Assembly (NCBI RefSeq): GCF_028201475.1
Contig: NZ_CP116383.1
Span: forward strand, 1,674,001 to 1,738,000
DNA: 64,000 nucleotides
Direction of reading: 5' to 3'
Source of the DNA: Vibrio sp. SCSIO 43137
GTDB taxonomy: Bacteria > Pseudomonadota > Gammaproteobacteria > Enterobacterales > Vibrionaceae
The notes beneath the pieces are model-generated. The model did not search any database. It saw only the letters and a list, made by a program, of their open reading frames with translations, and was not told where the DNA came from. A program made the translations under genes and the position numbers. Positions 1 to 9,024 of this stretch are shown one piece after another. Positions within the stretch are counted from its first letter, which is position 1. Each line of letters begins with the position of its first letter.

Positions 1-702
1 TTCGATCATTTCCATTGCGGCTTCATTAGCGCCGCCGTGAAGAGGACCACGAAGTGTTCCGATTGCACCTGTGATACAAGAGTGAATATCCGAAAGTGTA
101 GAAGCACAGACACGGGCAGAAAATGTCGATGCGTTAAATTCATGTTCAGCGTAAAGAATAAGAGAACAGTGCATCACTTTTTTGTGCAGTTCACTTGGTT
201 TATTGTCGGTCAGCATCTTAAGGAAGTAGCCGCCGATACAGTTCTCACTGTTATCTTCAGTATCGATACGAACACCGTCATGGCTATAACGATACCAGTA
301 ACAAATGATGGCCGGGAACGTGGCCAGCATACGTTCTGTTGCGTGCTGTTGTTGTGAAAAATCCATCTCCTGCTCAAGGTTACCCAATACTGAACAACCG
401 GTACGCATAACATCCATTGGATGGGCATCTTTCGGGATTAACTCAAGGGCATTTTTCAGCTCCTGAGGCAACCCCCGAAGGCCGACTAGACGAGTCTTAT
501 AATCGTCCAGTTCTTTCTGATTAGGCAGGTGACCTTGTAACAAAAGGTGGGCGACTTCTTCAAATTCGGCATTATTTGCCAAATCGGTAATATCGTAGCC
601 GCGATAGGTTAAGCCTGTTCCTGACTTTCCTACGGTACAGAGAGATGTTGTACCTGCACTTTGTCCGCGAAGACCTGCACCACCAAGTTTCTTGTCCGAC
701 AT
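1..702 (-). CDS. prpC: 2-methylcitrate synthase, 5' part only
   Basis: Condenses propionyl-CoA with oxaloacetate to 2-methylcitrate, the entry step of the cytoplasmic methylcitrate cycle. The gene runs off the left edge, so only the first 234 codons are visible. The start reads MSDKKLGGAGLRGQSAG, followed by the citrate-synthase-like stretch TYRGYDITDLA and, at the edge, the HGGANEAAMEMI motif that carries a catalytic histidine in citrate and methylcitrate synthases. The GLRGQSAG start is typical of PrpC rather than GltA. The ATG at 702 is preceded by an AAGGAG ribosome site. It lies downstream of prpB in the same direction after a 236-bp gap, so it is probably in the same transcription unit. 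Confidence 0.93.
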   Translation of the reverse strand, partial: MSDKKLGGAGLRGQSAGTTSLCTVGKSGTGLTYRGYDITDLANNAEFEEVAHLLLQGHLPNQKELDDYKTRLVGLRGLPQELKNALELIPKDAHPMDVMRTGCSVLGNLEQEMDFSQQQHATERMLATFPAIICYWYRYSHDGVRIDTEDNSENCIGGYFLKMLTDNKPSELHKKVMHCSLILYAEHEFNASTFSARVCASTLSDIHSCITGAIGTLRGPLHGGANEAAMEMIE

Positions 703-830
703 GACGAACTCCTTCCCTTTATTTCTGAAGCTTCCCTACTGCTTTTGCTTCACTTAATTAACGTTATTGGATTAAATATCTGTTGCTAAATATGCTTTGC
801 TGCCAGAAAACACCGAACACAATCACGCAT

Positions 831-878
831 AAACCCTTCCTTGGTGCTCCGCTGCGCCATCCATGACGCGGAGGGTTT
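831..878. repeat. Nested inverted repeat between prpB and prpC
   Basis: Outer arms AAACCCT (831-837) and AGGGTTT (872-878) enclose inner arms CTCCGC (847-852) and GCGGAG (868-873). The loop itself is a near-palindrome around CATCCATG. There is no T-run, so a simple terminator is unlikely. It could be an RNA processing or stabilising hairpin between the two prp genes, or a copy of a dispersed REP/MITE-like intergenic repeat. There is only one copy in this window. Confidence 0.55.
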
Positions 879-938
879 GTTTATCGCTGTTTTCCTTGTA
901 AAGAAGCCGCTACACATTTCAGCACAATTAATTAGTCA

Positions 939-1832
939 TTATTTTTCAGAAAACAGCTGATCCAGCTTGTCTTCGTAATCGTGATAATTCAGATGAGCGT
1001 AAAGCTCTTTTCTGGTCTGCATCTGTTCAACAACCGCTTCCTGATTACCCTCATTTAACAGATGCTGATAAACCATCTCAGCCGCTTTGTTCATTGCCCG
1101 GAATGCACTGAGCGGATAAAGCACCATATCAACACCGTGATTGGCCAGCTCTTCCCCGCCATAAAGAGGTGTCTGACCAAACTCGGTGATGTTTGCCAGA
1201 ATTGGCACATGCTCACCAGTGGCTGAGGATAGTGCGCTTGAGAATGTCTGGTACTGGCTTAGTTCTGTCATTGCTTCCGGAAAGATCATATCGGCACCGG
1301 CCTCAACACAGGCAATGGCGCGTTCAATGGCGGAATCAATCCCTTCAACGGCCAGTGCATCAGTTCTTGCCATAATGACGAAGTCGTCGTTATTTCTGGC
1401 ATCTACCGCCGCTTTAATACGGTCAACCATCTCCTGCTTACTGACGATGGCTTTGTTAGGCCTGTGTCCACATCGCTTCTGAGCCACCTGATCTTCCATA
1501 TGAACGGCAGCGGCGCCTGCTTTCTCCATCGCCTTAATAGTACGGGCAATGTTAAAAGCACCACCAAAACCAGTATCGATATCCACCATCAGAGGCAGAT
1601 CGCAGGCGTTAGTGATTCTGTCTACATCCACCAAAACATCGTTCAGTGTGGTAATACCTAGATCCGGCAAACCATAGGATGCGTTGGCGATACCACCACC
1701 GGAAAGATAAATGGCCTGATGACCGACGTTCTTGGCCATCATGGCGCAGTATGGGTTAACCGTACCGACAATCTGTAACGGATTGTTTTCTTTAACAGCG
1801 AGGCGAAACTTAGCGCCCTGACTTAAACTCAT
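939..1832 (-). CDS. prpB: 2-methylisocitrate lyase
   Basis: Cleaves 2-methylisocitrate to pyruvate and succinate, the last step of the methylcitrate cycle. The 297-aa protein belongs to the PEP mutase/isocitrate lyase superfamily. The metal-binding VDIDTG motif is at residues 83-88 and the catalytic loop KRCGHRPNK is at 119-127, with the active cysteine at 121. Length matches E. coli PrpB (about 296 aa). The ATG at 1832 has a GGAG site eight bases upstream and overlaps the stop of the upstream GntR gene by 4 bp (ATGA), so translation of the two is probably coupled. prpC follows. Confidence 0.95.
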   Translation of the reverse strand: MSLSQGAKFRLAVKENNPLQIVGTVNPYCAMMAKNVGHQAIYLSGGGIANASYGLPDLGITTLNDVLVDVDRITNACDLPLMVDIDTGFGGAFNIARTIKAMEKAGAAAVHMEDQVAQKRCGHRPNKAIVSKQEMVDRIKAAVDARNNDDFVIMARTDALAVEGIDSAIERAIACVEAGADMIFPEAMTELSQYQTFSSALSSATGEHVPILANITEFGQTPLYGGEELANHGVDMVLYPLSAFRAMNKAAEMVYQHLLNEGNQEAVVEQMQTRKELYAHLNYHDYEDKLDQLFSEK

Positions 1833-2533
1833 GAGTGGTTCTCCTTTCCTGACTCCATCTGTTGCTCGATAAGAATTCTGCTACCGGATATATGCCTGCG
1901 CATTAAAAGTTCGGCCAGCTCTTCATCGCGGTTAGCTATCGCTTTTAAAATAAACTTATGTTCTTCAAGGGCTTTTTCTGGTCTTGAGTGAGACCGTGGT
2001 GACTGATAGCGATACATACGTAGCAAGTGATATAACTCGTCGCATAAAAGGGCTATCAGCTTTTTATTTCTGCTTGCTTTGATGATTCGGTAGTGAAAAT
2101 CGAAGTCTCCTTGTTGCTGAAAATAAGATTTACCCTCTACCTGATCGATATGCTTTGAATGTGTCGACAATAACTGTTTTAAGGCGTCGAGCTCTTCCTC
2201 GCTGATATTTCTCGCAGCAAGGCGTGCCGCCATCCCCTCAAGAGACTCCCTTACTGCATACAGTTCGGACAAATTCTCTGAGGAAAAGGTAACGACTCTG
2301 GCACCAACATGGGGAATTCTCTCAATCAGACCCAGACCTTCCAGTCGCATAATCGCTTCCCGCAACGGCCCGCGGCTAACGCCGAACTGCTTAGATAATT
2401 CCGGCTCAGAAATTTTCTGCCCGGAGGCTAATTCACCACTGACAATGGCTTCAATCAGGTACTCAGTCAGGTTTTCTGACTTAGTCCCTTCTTTCTCTGC
2501 GGTGCGCCTGTTTTTATCTGCAACTAAACCCAT
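1829..2533 (-). CDS. GntR-family (FCD type) regulator of the prp genes
   Basis: Transcription factor of 234 aa. An N-terminal winged helix of the GntR type lies at about residues 20-88 ([20 protein letters not shown]), followed by an alpha-helical FCD effector domain at about 95-225. Being the first gene of the prpB-prpC cluster, with a 4-bp overlap to prpB, it most likely senses a methylcitrate-pathway acyl-CoA or acid and represses its own operon. I recall similar Vibrio and Shewanella regulators being called PrpQ, but cannot check. Enterobacteria instead use the unrelated sigma54-type PrpR. Two TTGTCGACAA palindromes upstream are likely operators. Confidence 0.88.
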   Translation of the reverse strand: MGLVADKNRRTAEKEGTKSENLTEYLIEAIVSGELASGQKISEPELSKQFGVSRGPLREAIMRLEGLGLIERIPHVGARVVTFSSENLSELYAVRESLEGMAARLAARNISEEELDALKQLLSTHSKHIDQVEGKSYFQQQGDFDFHYRIIKASRNKKLIALLCDELYHLLRMYRYQSPRSHSRPEKALEEHKFILKAIANRDEELAELLMRRHISGSRILIEQQMESGKENHS

Positions 2534-2610
2534 TTATAAATTCCAGAATGTTAACAATATGTAAGAAACAGTATAAAAATAGACCATCAGGCGGCATCTA
2601 CACAAGAAGA

Positions 2611-2620
2611 TTGTCGACAA
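2611..2620. promoter_or_regulatory. Probable GntR operator, gene-proximal copy
   Basis: The perfect palindrome TTGTCGACAA is 78 bp before the gntR start codon. FCD-type GntR proteins commonly bind sites of the pattern TTGT-N2-ACAA. A second copy lies 108 bp further out. Two copies in one intergenic region argue for autoregulation. Confidence 0.7.
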
Positions 2621-2727
2621 ACTAGACTAATGTCTAAAGCCAAGTGTAAAGAAAATTATCAGTAGAAAGGCGTATTGAGGGGCTTTCTGTACATAAAAGG
2701 GCGAATTACCAACCGGTTAAGTAAGGG

Positions 2728-2739
2728 ATTGTCGACAAT
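2728..2739. promoter_or_regulatory. Probable GntR operator, distal copy
   Basis: The perfect 12-bp palindrome ATTGTCGACAAT contains the same 10-bp core as the site at 2611. It is 117 bp upstream of the divergent tolC-like gene, so it could influence either direction. Its position among the prp genes favours control of gntR-prpBC. Confidence 0.65.
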
Positions 2740-2811
2740 CGGTAGAAGCTGTTAAAGAAAGAGCGACAGTTTGCATAGTTAGAGTGGTCTAACCATTGAG
2801 AGTGAAATTAT

Positions 2812-2827
2812 TAGAGTATATACTCTA
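2812..2827. promoter_or_regulatory. Perfect 16-bp palindrome before the efflux operon
   Basis: TAGAGTATATACTCTA is a perfect inverted repeat ending 28 bp before the ATG of the tolC-like gene. Its size and position suit a dimeric repressor such as a TetR- or MarR-type protein, but no such gene is in the window. The rest of the 322-bp gap (2534-2855) holds the two GntR sites, an AACCGGTT palindrome at 2711-2718 and a TGGT-CTA-ACCA dyad at 2785-2795. I saw no convincing -10/-35 pair. Confidence 0.5.
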
Positions 2828-2855
2828 TTTTTTATTTATCTCCGGTGTCAATTGA

Positions 2856-4301
2856 ATGATCACCCATAAGATCCGATTTACCACATTACTTGTGGCGTTT
2901 GCTGTTTCACCTTTCAGTCATTCTGCTGAAATCAGTTTTGAGCAGGCGTGGCAGCTTTTGCAGGACAAGAACAATCCGATAGCGGCAAGTAAAGCAAATG
3001 TCGACAGATATAAACATTTGCAACAGTCTAAACAGGCTCTTAACTACCCCACTATCTCCGTAGGTGCTAACTATACCCGTCTGGATAGTGATGTAACCGT
3101 CAACGGCGAACAGCTACTGGATAGCCTTGATTCCGCCAGTAGAGCCTCTCTCGGCCAGATTCTGGCAGGCTTAGCCGCTGGAAACCCGGCACTAGCCGGT
3201 GCACTAAGCGGATTAAATCCCGTCTCTACCATAGCCGAAAAAGATCTGTTTACCTCTTCTATACGCGCGACATGGCCGCTGTTTACCGGTGGCAGAATTA
3301 CCGCAGCGCAAAATATTGCTGCCGGCCAGACAGACGAAGCTGTTGCTCAGTTAAAGATAGAAGTTCTGGCTCAGTATGAAGATTTGGCCAAGTACTATTT
3401 TAGTGTGGTTCTTGCCCGTCAGGTTCTTCAGACCCGTCAATCTGTGGAAGCGGGGCTGACAAAACACCGCAACTTTGCCCTGAAGATGGAAAAACAGGGT
3501 CAGATTGCTAAGGTTGAACGACTTCAGGCAGAAGCATCACTGGCAAAGGCGGTTGTAGACAGAAAGAAAGCGGAAAAAGATGTTGAGATAGCGGTTTCTG
3601 CCCTTAGTCAGATACTTAACCAAAACGAAAAAGTACTGCCGAACACTGAGTTATTTATTAACCAGTCACTGCCCCCGAAATCCGCTTTTACAGAGCAGAC
3701 CCTGAACACCTATCCGGGGTTGGATCTACTGGCAGCGAAAAAGAAGCAAGCAACCAACTTAATCAAAGCAGAGAAAGGCCGCTACTTCCCTCAGGTAATG
3801 GCTTATGGCAACTACACCCTGCATGAAGATGACACATTGGCGAGTGAAATGGCGCCCGACTGGATGGTCGGCATAGGTGTCAGCCTGCCCCTTGTTGACT
3901 CCAGTGGCCGATCGGAAAACATGCAGGCAGCACAAAGCGCCGTATTACAGATCAACCATCTTAATCAGCAGGCGGTAAAAGATCTTACTCTGCTGGTGGA
4001 GAAAACCTATTTCGAAGCGCAACAGGCCGTCGAAGAGGCAGAAGGCTTACAGGTAAGCATTACCCTCGCCGATGAGAACCTTAAGTTAAGAAACAGAGCA
4101 TTTTCACAAGGGCTTTCTACCTCACTGGAAGTGGTTGACGCAGAACTGTATCTGGCCGGAGTAAAAACCCAGCAGGAACTTGCCCGTTTTAACTACCTAA
4201 TTGCACTGAACAAGCTGCTGGCCCTGAGTAACGAAATCAATACATATAATCAGTACGAACGAACGGCGTACCAACCAGTTAACGACGAGGCAACTCAATG
4301 A
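2856..4301 (+). CDS. TolC-family outer-membrane efflux protein
   Basis: Outer-membrane channel of a tripartite exporter, 481 aa. A signal peptide ends near SHSA (about residue 24). The rest has the two-fold repeated, coiled-coil-rich organisation of OEP/TolC proteins, with long helical stretches at about 160-260 and 380-460. The stop overlaps the start of the HlyD-like gene by 4 bp (ATGA), the first of several couplings through this four-gene operon. Genes of this sort supply the outer-membrane exit duct for the adaptor and inner-membrane permeases encoded downstream. The substrate cannot be predicted. Confidence 0.88.
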   Translation: MITHKIRFTTLLVAFAVSPFSHSAEISFEQAWQLLQDKNNPIAASKANVDRYKHLQQSKQALNYPTISVGANYTRLDSDVTVNGEQLLDSLDSASRASLGQILAGLAAGNPALAGALSGLNPVSTIAEKDLFTSSIRATWPLFTGGRITAAQNIAAGQTDEAVAQLKIEVLAQYEDLAKYYFSVVLARQVLQTRQSVEAGLTKHRNFALKMEKQGQIAKVERLQAEASLAKAVVDRKKAEKDVEIAVSALSQILNQNEKVLPNTELFINQSLPPKSAFTEQTLNTYPGLDLLAAKKKQATNLIKAEKGRYFPQVMAYGNYTLHEDDTLASEMAPDWMVGIGVSLPLVDSSGRSENMQAAQSAVLQINHLNQQAVKDLTLLVEKTYFEAQQAVEEAEGLQVSITLADENLKLRNRAFSQGLSTSLEVVDAELYLAGVKTQQELARFNYLIALNKLLALSNEINTYNQYERTAYQPVNDEATQ

Positions 4302-5275
4302 ACAAAGTAAAACCAATTTTAGTCACCTCTGTTGCTGTCGGTATTGCGGCTTGGGTCGGATATAGTTTTTATCAGGCCTACCAGCCTGAGCCGGTAAGAC
4401 TGCAAGGTCAGATTGAAGCTCAGCAATACAGCATTTCATCTAAAGTCGCCGGCCGTATCGATCAAGTGATGGTAAAAAAAGGCGATATGGTCAGAGAGGG
4501 AGATCCTATCTTTACTCTGTATAGCCCTGAAATTGATGCCAAGCTTGAACAGGCCAAAGCCGGTCAGGAAGCGGCCGGTGCATTGGCTCAGGAAGCTCAG
4601 AACGGGGCAAGAAGCCAGCAAATCTCTGCTGCCAAAGACCAGTGGCAGAAAGCCAAAGCAGCGGCACAGCTTGCAGAAAAGACCTTTAACCGGGTAGATA
4701 ATCTGTATAAAGATGGCGTTGTTGCCGAACAGAAAAGAGATGAAGCGCTGACACAATGGAAAGCGGCCGAATATACACAGAGTGCGGCCTATCAGATGTA
4801 TCAGATGGCCAGAGAAGGCGCCCGTGCAGAGACCAAACGCGCTGCAGAAGAGAAAGCCCGTATGGCGGCGGGAGCCGTTGCGGAAGTTGAAGCTTATGCT
4901 GCTGACACCCGGATAAAAAGCTGGTTTAACGGCGAAGTCTCACAGGTACTGCTCAACAGCGGCGAGCTTGCGCCTCAGGGCTTCCCCGTGGTTACCGTCG
5001 TTGATATGCAAGACGCGTGGGCTGTATTTAATGTGCGGGAAGACTTACTTAAAGATTTTCAGAAAGGTAAAACCTTTACCGGTTACCTTCCTGCCCTGCA
5101 GAAAAACGTTGAGTTTAAAGTGACTCATATTTCAGTGATGGGAGACTTTGCGACCTGGCGCTCAACCGATGCCTCTCAGGGTTTTGATTTGCGCACATTT
5201 GAAGTTGAAGCTAAGCCTGTGAACGAGCAGTTGACTGACCTTAGGGTTGGCATGAGCGTTTCTGTCGAGCTTTAA
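4298..5275 (+). CDS. HlyD-family periplasmic adaptor (membrane fusion protein)
   Basis: Links an inner-membrane exporter to a TolC channel. The 325-aa protein has one N-terminal membrane anchor (about residues 8-25), then a biotinyl-lipoyl-like half motif (SISSKVAGRIDQVMVKKGDMV), an alanine/glutamine-rich coiled coil at about 85-190, the second lipoyl half and a beta-barrel. This layout resembles YhiI/YbhG adaptors, which serve ABC-2 drug exporters. It overlaps the tolC-like gene by 4 bp and ends 2 bp before the first permease gene. Confidence 0.9.
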   Translation: MNKVKPILVTSVAVGIAAWVGYSFYQAYQPEPVRLQGQIEAQQYSISSKVAGRIDQVMVKKGDMVREGDPIFTLYSPEIDAKLEQAKAGQEAAGALAQEAQNGARSQQISAAKDQWQKAKAAAQLAEKTFNRVDNLYKDGVVAEQKRDEALTQWKAAEYTQSAAYQMYQMAREGARAETKRAAEEKARMAAGAVAEVEAYAADTRIKSWFNGEVSQVLLNSGELAPQGFPVVTVVDMQDAWAVFNVREDLLKDFQKGKTFTGYLPALQKNVEFKVTHISVMGDFATWRSTDASQGFDLRTFEVEAKPVNEQLTDLRVGMSVSVEL

Positions 5276-5277
5276 CT

Positions 5278-6429
5278 ATGCAGCTTAATCAAAAACCATC
5301 CCAGTGGCATGTGATCAGCAGCGATAAATGGCTGCTCTCCTGCCTGACTTGGATTCCTCTTATCCTCGCCCTCACTATGTGGTGGATTTTTTCGCAGGGG
5401 ATCGCCCGGGATCTTCCCGTTGGCATTGTTGACCTGCAGAAAAGTAGTTTGTCTAGAACCCTTGTCAGGGAAATAGACGCCACTGCGTCCCTCAAGGTAG
5501 AGGAATCCTTTACTGACGTCGCTCAGGCAAAAAATCAGCTAATTACCGATAAAGTGTATGCCTATATGGTTATCCCGCGAAACTTTGACCGCGATATCCG
5601 TCTCGGGCTGGACCCGCAGGTATCTGTCTTCTATAACAGCCAGTATATTCTGGTTGGCAAGCTGATTAATTCTGCTGTTTTGCAGGCTCACGGAACCTTT
5701 AATGCAAAAGTCGGAGCTTTAAAACAGTTGGCCAAAGGTAACACCACATCAAGCTCTGCTGTTGCCAAAACCGTTGCAGTACGCAACCAGATAACTCCCC
5801 TGTTTAACCGAAACGGCAACTACGCTCAGTTTTTGGTAACGGCAATAGTTCCGGCTTTGTGGCAGATTTTTATTGTTACCGGAACCATACTGGCTCTGAC
5901 AGCCAATCACAGAATCTACGGTTTAGAAGGAATGCTGGGGGGCTCAAAGGCAAAGTCTTGTTTCTGTTTTATTCTGTTCTACCTGCCATTTTATATGCTG
6001 ATGGGAATTGGTTTTTTGCTGTGGTTTTATATCGGTCTCGATTTTCCATTTGAGGGGACACTGGCTCCGCTGATTTACGCCCAGTTTCTTACCATACTGG
6101 CTAGTATGGCTATGGGGGCGTTCTTCTTTTTTCTTACCCTTGACCCCGCAAGAGCGATGAGTTTCGCCGGTGCATTTACCGCTCCCAGCTTCGCCTTTCT
6201 CGGGGTGACATTCCCTGTCAGCGATATGGGCTCACTGGCACAATGGTGGCGAAGCCTTCTTCCGGCCAGTCACTATATCGAAGCTCAGATAAGTCAGGTT
6301 AGTTACAATGTCACACCATGGCAAACCATTAGTGACCTTACTCCGTCAATGGCCGGCTATCTTATTCCCCTGCTACTGTGCGTCCCTCTCATTAGCAGAC
6401 ACTTAGCAAAATCGGGGGGCTCAGAATGA
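5278..6429 (+). CDS. ABC-2 type transporter permease, first of a pair
   Basis: Inner-membrane subunit of 383 aa. One transmembrane helix near residues 18-38 is followed by a large extracytoplasmic domain (about 40-175; LPVGIVDLQKSSLSRTLVREID) and five or six hydrophobic helices from about 188 to the end. This is the ABC2_membrane_3 architecture of YhhJ/YbhR/YbhS-like exporters. It overlaps the next permease gene by 4 bp, suggesting a heterodimer. An ABC-2 exporter normally needs an ATP-binding subunit, yet none is encoded in this operon or elsewhere in the window. Confidence 0.85.
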   Translation: MQLNQKPSQWHVISSDKWLLSCLTWIPLILALTMWWIFSQGIARDLPVGIVDLQKSSLSRTLVREIDATASLKVEESFTDVAQAKNQLITDKVYAYMVIPRNFDRDIRLGLDPQVSVFYNSQYILVGKLINSAVLQAHGTFNAKVGALKQLAKGNTTSSSAVAKTVAVRNQITPLFNRNGNYAQFLVTAIVPALWQIFIVTGTILALTANHRIYGLEGMLGGSKAKSCFCFILFYLPFYMLMGIGFLLWFYIGLDFPFEGTLAPLIYAQFLTILASMAMGAFFFFLTLDPARAMSFAGAFTAPSFAFLGVTFPVSDMGSLAQWWRSLLPASHYIEAQISQVSYNVTPWQTISDLTPSMAGYLIPLLLCVPLISRHLAKSGGSE

Positions 6430-7562
6430 ACAGTGTTGAACTGATTAAAAATGAGTTCAAAGGGATTTTCACTAATCCGGTGATTGTCCTGACTCTGTTT
6501 GCCGGTGTCGTGTTCTACTCATTTTTGTATCCTTTGCCCTACTCTCATCAGACTCCGCGAGAACAGGAAATTGTGGTGGTTAATCAGGATAAAAGCCTGA
6601 CCAGTTTGCAGCTGGAAAGGATGGTTGATGCCACTCCTCAGGTTAAAATCACTCACAGACGTCATACACTTGAAGAGGCGAAGCAACTGTTTCTAAAAGG
6701 AGAGGCCAAAGGAATACTGTTTATACCTAAACACTTTTACCGTGACCTGCTACTTGGCAAAAGCCCGACACTGGCCTTTGCCGGAGATTCCGCTTATTTC
6801 CTTGTTTACGGAACAGTAGTCGAAGGACTGGCGAAAGCGAGCGGAACTCTTGCTGCCAAGGCAAAAGTCACCAAGCTTTTAATGGAAGGCAGCCCCCTCT
6901 CTGCTGCCCAGCAGCAGTTCTCAGCAAGCTCGGTAAATTTAAAACCGACCTTTAACCCAACTATTGGTTATGTAGATTATGTTGTTCCGGCGGTATTTGT
7001 ACTAATTCTCCAGCAAACCCTGATTATGGGCGTCGGCCTTATGGGAGGAACTCAGAAATATGGTCTTGGATACTGGAGTAAAGTACCTCACTTAAAGCTG
7101 TTGTTGGTAAGAAGCCTGATCTTTGTTTTTATCTACTACTTCCTCTCCATGTATTACTTTGGCTTTAGTTTTGATTACTACCATATAAGCCGCCTGGCAG
7201 AGCCTGAAACCTTATTAATGCTGCTTCTGCCCTTTTTGCTGACCAGCAGTTTTATCGGTTCGTTACTTGGAACACTATTACCAAGAAGAGAACTGGTAAC
7301 CTTTGTGGTGTTAATAAGTTCAATGCCACTAATATTCATCGCAGGGTTTATATGGCCGCTTGAAAGTGTCCCAACCCCTTTGATTGCATTATCCAACCTG
7401 TTCCCTTCTACTCCTGCGATACAGAGCTTCGTCAAGATAAATCAGATGGGTGCAGATTTATCGCAAGTCATTAAGCAATATGGCCTGATGTGGATACAGT
7501 GCTTAAGCTGGGGAGTTTTGGCTTATTTTGCTGACAGAAAATTTAGACAAGTACAGAGCTAG
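6426..7562 (+). CDS. ABC-2 type transporter permease, second of a pair
   Basis: Paralogue of the preceding permease, 378 aa, with the same plan: an N-terminal helix at about 18-36, an extracytoplasmic domain (EIVVVNQDKSLTSLQLERMVDATP) and five to six helices from about 185 onward. The start lies in an ATGA overlap with the previous gene. It ends the operon and is followed at once by a strong terminator. The conserved VDxx-S-R-x-(D/N)A-type segment in both permeases suggests they form the two halves of one exporter. Whether the exporter works with an unlinked ATPase is unknown. Confidence 0.85.
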   Translation: MNSVELIKNEFKGIFTNPVIVLTLFAGVVFYSFLYPLPYSHQTPREQEIVVVNQDKSLTSLQLERMVDATPQVKITHRRHTLEEAKQLFLKGEAKGILFIPKHFYRDLLLGKSPTLAFAGDSAYFLVYGTVVEGLAKASGTLAAKAKVTKLLMEGSPLSAAQQQFSASSVNLKPTFNPTIGYVDYVVPAVFVLILQQTLIMGVGLMGGTQKYGLGYWSKVPHLKLLLVRSLIFVFIYYFLSMYYFGFSFDYYHISRLAEPETLLMLLLPFLLTSSFIGSLLGTLLPRRELVTFVVLISSMPLIFIAGFIWPLESVPTPLIALSNLFPSTPAIQSFVKINQMGADLSQVIKQYGLMWIQCLSWGVLAYFADRKFRQVQS

Positions 7563-7567
7563 CAGAT

Positions 7568-7596
7568 CAATAAAGGGGCATCATGCCCCTTTATTG
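7568..7596. terminator. Bidirectional terminator between convergent operons
   Basis: A perfect 14-bp inverted repeat, CAATAAAGGGGCAT (7568-7581) against ATGCCCCTTTATTG (7583-7596), lies just after the permease stop codon and before the end of the opposing coiled-coil gene. T-rich sequence follows on the plus side. Confidence 0.9.
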
Positions 7597-7619
7597 TTTT
7601 GTATTTTGTTGAGGAGTTT

Positions 7620-8369
7620 TTACAAACCCATCTGTTCAGAAATTTGTTTGATTTCTCTTAAATCCAGCTTATGAACTTCAATCATTTGATCTATCTGACT
7701 TAGTTCAGAGTTTACTGCATCCTGCTGGTCACAGGACTTAGACGATGCGTCCCAGGACTTTCCTTCAAGATAGATATCACACTGCTTCTTATAGGTTTCC
7801 AGTTTAGGGGCTAAGGCTTCACGCTCTTCCTGAAGCTTGGCGAGTTGCTGCTTTATACTAAACTCCCGCTGGAAGAGCTCACGCGAACGCTCAAGTACGG
7901 CAGTTTGTAGGTCGCTCTGACGATTAAGTGAGCTTAGCTGACCAATTTGCTCATCTATCTGTTTCTGCTGAGCCTGAACCCGCTCTTCCAGCTCTATATT
8001 AAGTTTTTCCAGTTCAGTGACCATAGCGCCTGACTGAGCGAGTTTCTGCTGAAAATCTTCAGTCATTACATCAATTTGTTCAGATACTCTCTGTTCGATT
8101 AGCTGATCGATATTCTCTTGTTTTTGCTCTATCTGAATCACTTTTTCAGTGACGATTTGCTCTTTTTCACTCTTAATAGACTCGATTTTTGCCTCAAGTG
8201 AAATATAGGCAGACTGCCATTTGCTATTGGTTGCATACGAACCAATCAATCCACCCATTGCCAGACCCAACACAGCCGCCGTTGCGATATAAAGGATATT
8301 TTTACTATCCCGCTCCTCAATAACAACAACGTTTTCGTCTTGATCCAAAGGCTGGTCTTCATTATTCAC
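7620..8369 (-). CDS. Membrane-anchored coiled-coil protein of unknown function
   Basis: A 249-aa protein with an acidic cytoplasmic N-terminus, one transmembrane helix at about residues 25-46 (NILYIATAAVLGLAMGGLIG) and a long, charged, glutamine-rich coiled coil from about 50 to 185. A short C-terminal domain has two cysteines (about 197 and 213). It resembles conserved Vibrio proteins sometimes loosely labelled chromosome-partitioning proteins, but nothing in the sequence shows that role. A second small membrane gene lies 18 bp upstream in the same direction, so the two may be co-transcribed. Confidence 0.75.
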   Translation of the reverse strand: MNNEDQPLDQDENVVVIEERDSKNILYIATAAVLGLAMGGLIGSYATNSKWQSAYISLEAKIESIKSEKEQIVTEKVIQIEQKQENIDQLIEQRVSEQIDVMTEDFQQKLAQSGAMVTELEKLNIELEERVQAQQKQIDEQIGQLSSLNRQSDLQTAVLERSRELFQREFSIKQQLAKLQEEREALAPKLETYKKQCDIYLEGKSWDASSKSCDQQDAVNSELSQIDQMIEVHKLDLREIKQISEQMGL

Positions 8370-8387
8370 TACTTACCTACTCCTAAC

Positions 8388-8546
8388 TTAACGGGATAGC
8401 TCACTAATTACGATTAAAATGGTATATATAGCGAGGCCGCACAAAAATGCTATGGTGACGCCTTGCTGGACATTTTTATTGGTACGGTAACGAAACAAAA
8501 ATACCGACAACGCAATAAAGGCTGCGATTGCAACAAGTCTGGTCAT
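8388..8546 (-). CDS. Small two-helix membrane protein (52 aa)
   Basis: Unrecognised protein with two hydrophobic helices (about residues 3-17 and 28-48) joined by a short basic loop (RYRTNKN). I chose the ATG at 8546 because a GGAGG ribosome site lies four bases before it. A longer in-frame ATG at 8576 has no such site. The gene ends 18 bp before the coiled-coil membrane protein and is probably co-transcribed with it. Confidence 0.65.
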   Translation of the reverse strand: MTRLVAIAAFIALSVFLFRYRTNKNVQQGVTIAFLCGLAIYTILIVISELSR

Positions 8547-9019
8547 ATAACCTCCGTACATAACGTCTAGCAACATTCAGACCATATTCTGAAATGGCAC
8601 TTTGTATTTATAGCATTAAATATCAAAGGATTGCTAAGTTTGTCTTAAGTAATGTTTAAATCTAACCGGCAATATCAACCCATTGTAAAAAATTATCTAT
8701 TTCTTTCTGATGAGATATTCATCAGATGTAAATCATCTGTTACTTTGCAACCCTGACTACATTTCAATTCTACAGTGCATAATAAACAGGCTAAAACCTT
8801 GCACTCCCGTCGAATACGAAGGCATATGCAGCAAACAAGCACACAACAATGCAGCAAAAAAAATCCCCGCGCTGCTCCATTTCCTGTAAACAATTATTGC
8901 AGTTTACATATTATTAACGCCGCACATCAGCTAACCCTTTAATTAATATTAGTATTTAATCTTGTCATAGCTAACTTTTTATGTAACATATGCTGCCTTG
9001 ATTAATTTTGTAAAGTTAA
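8547..9019. other. Non-coding AT-rich gap upstream of the glycine riboswitch
   Basis: No convincing gene. Two adjacent dyads stand out: GATGA-N5-TCATC at 8709-8723 and CAGATG-N5-CATCTG at 8723-8739. They could be an operator or a weak hairpin. The promoter for the riboswitch transcript should lie in the AT-rich part after about 8930. Confidence 0.5.
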
Positions 9020-9024
9020 TCAGT

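Noticed and set aside
8693..8893. 66-codon minus-strand frame rich in cysteine
   Set aside because: No ribosome site, odd composition and a position in an AT-rich leader with small dyads. It looks like a chance frame.
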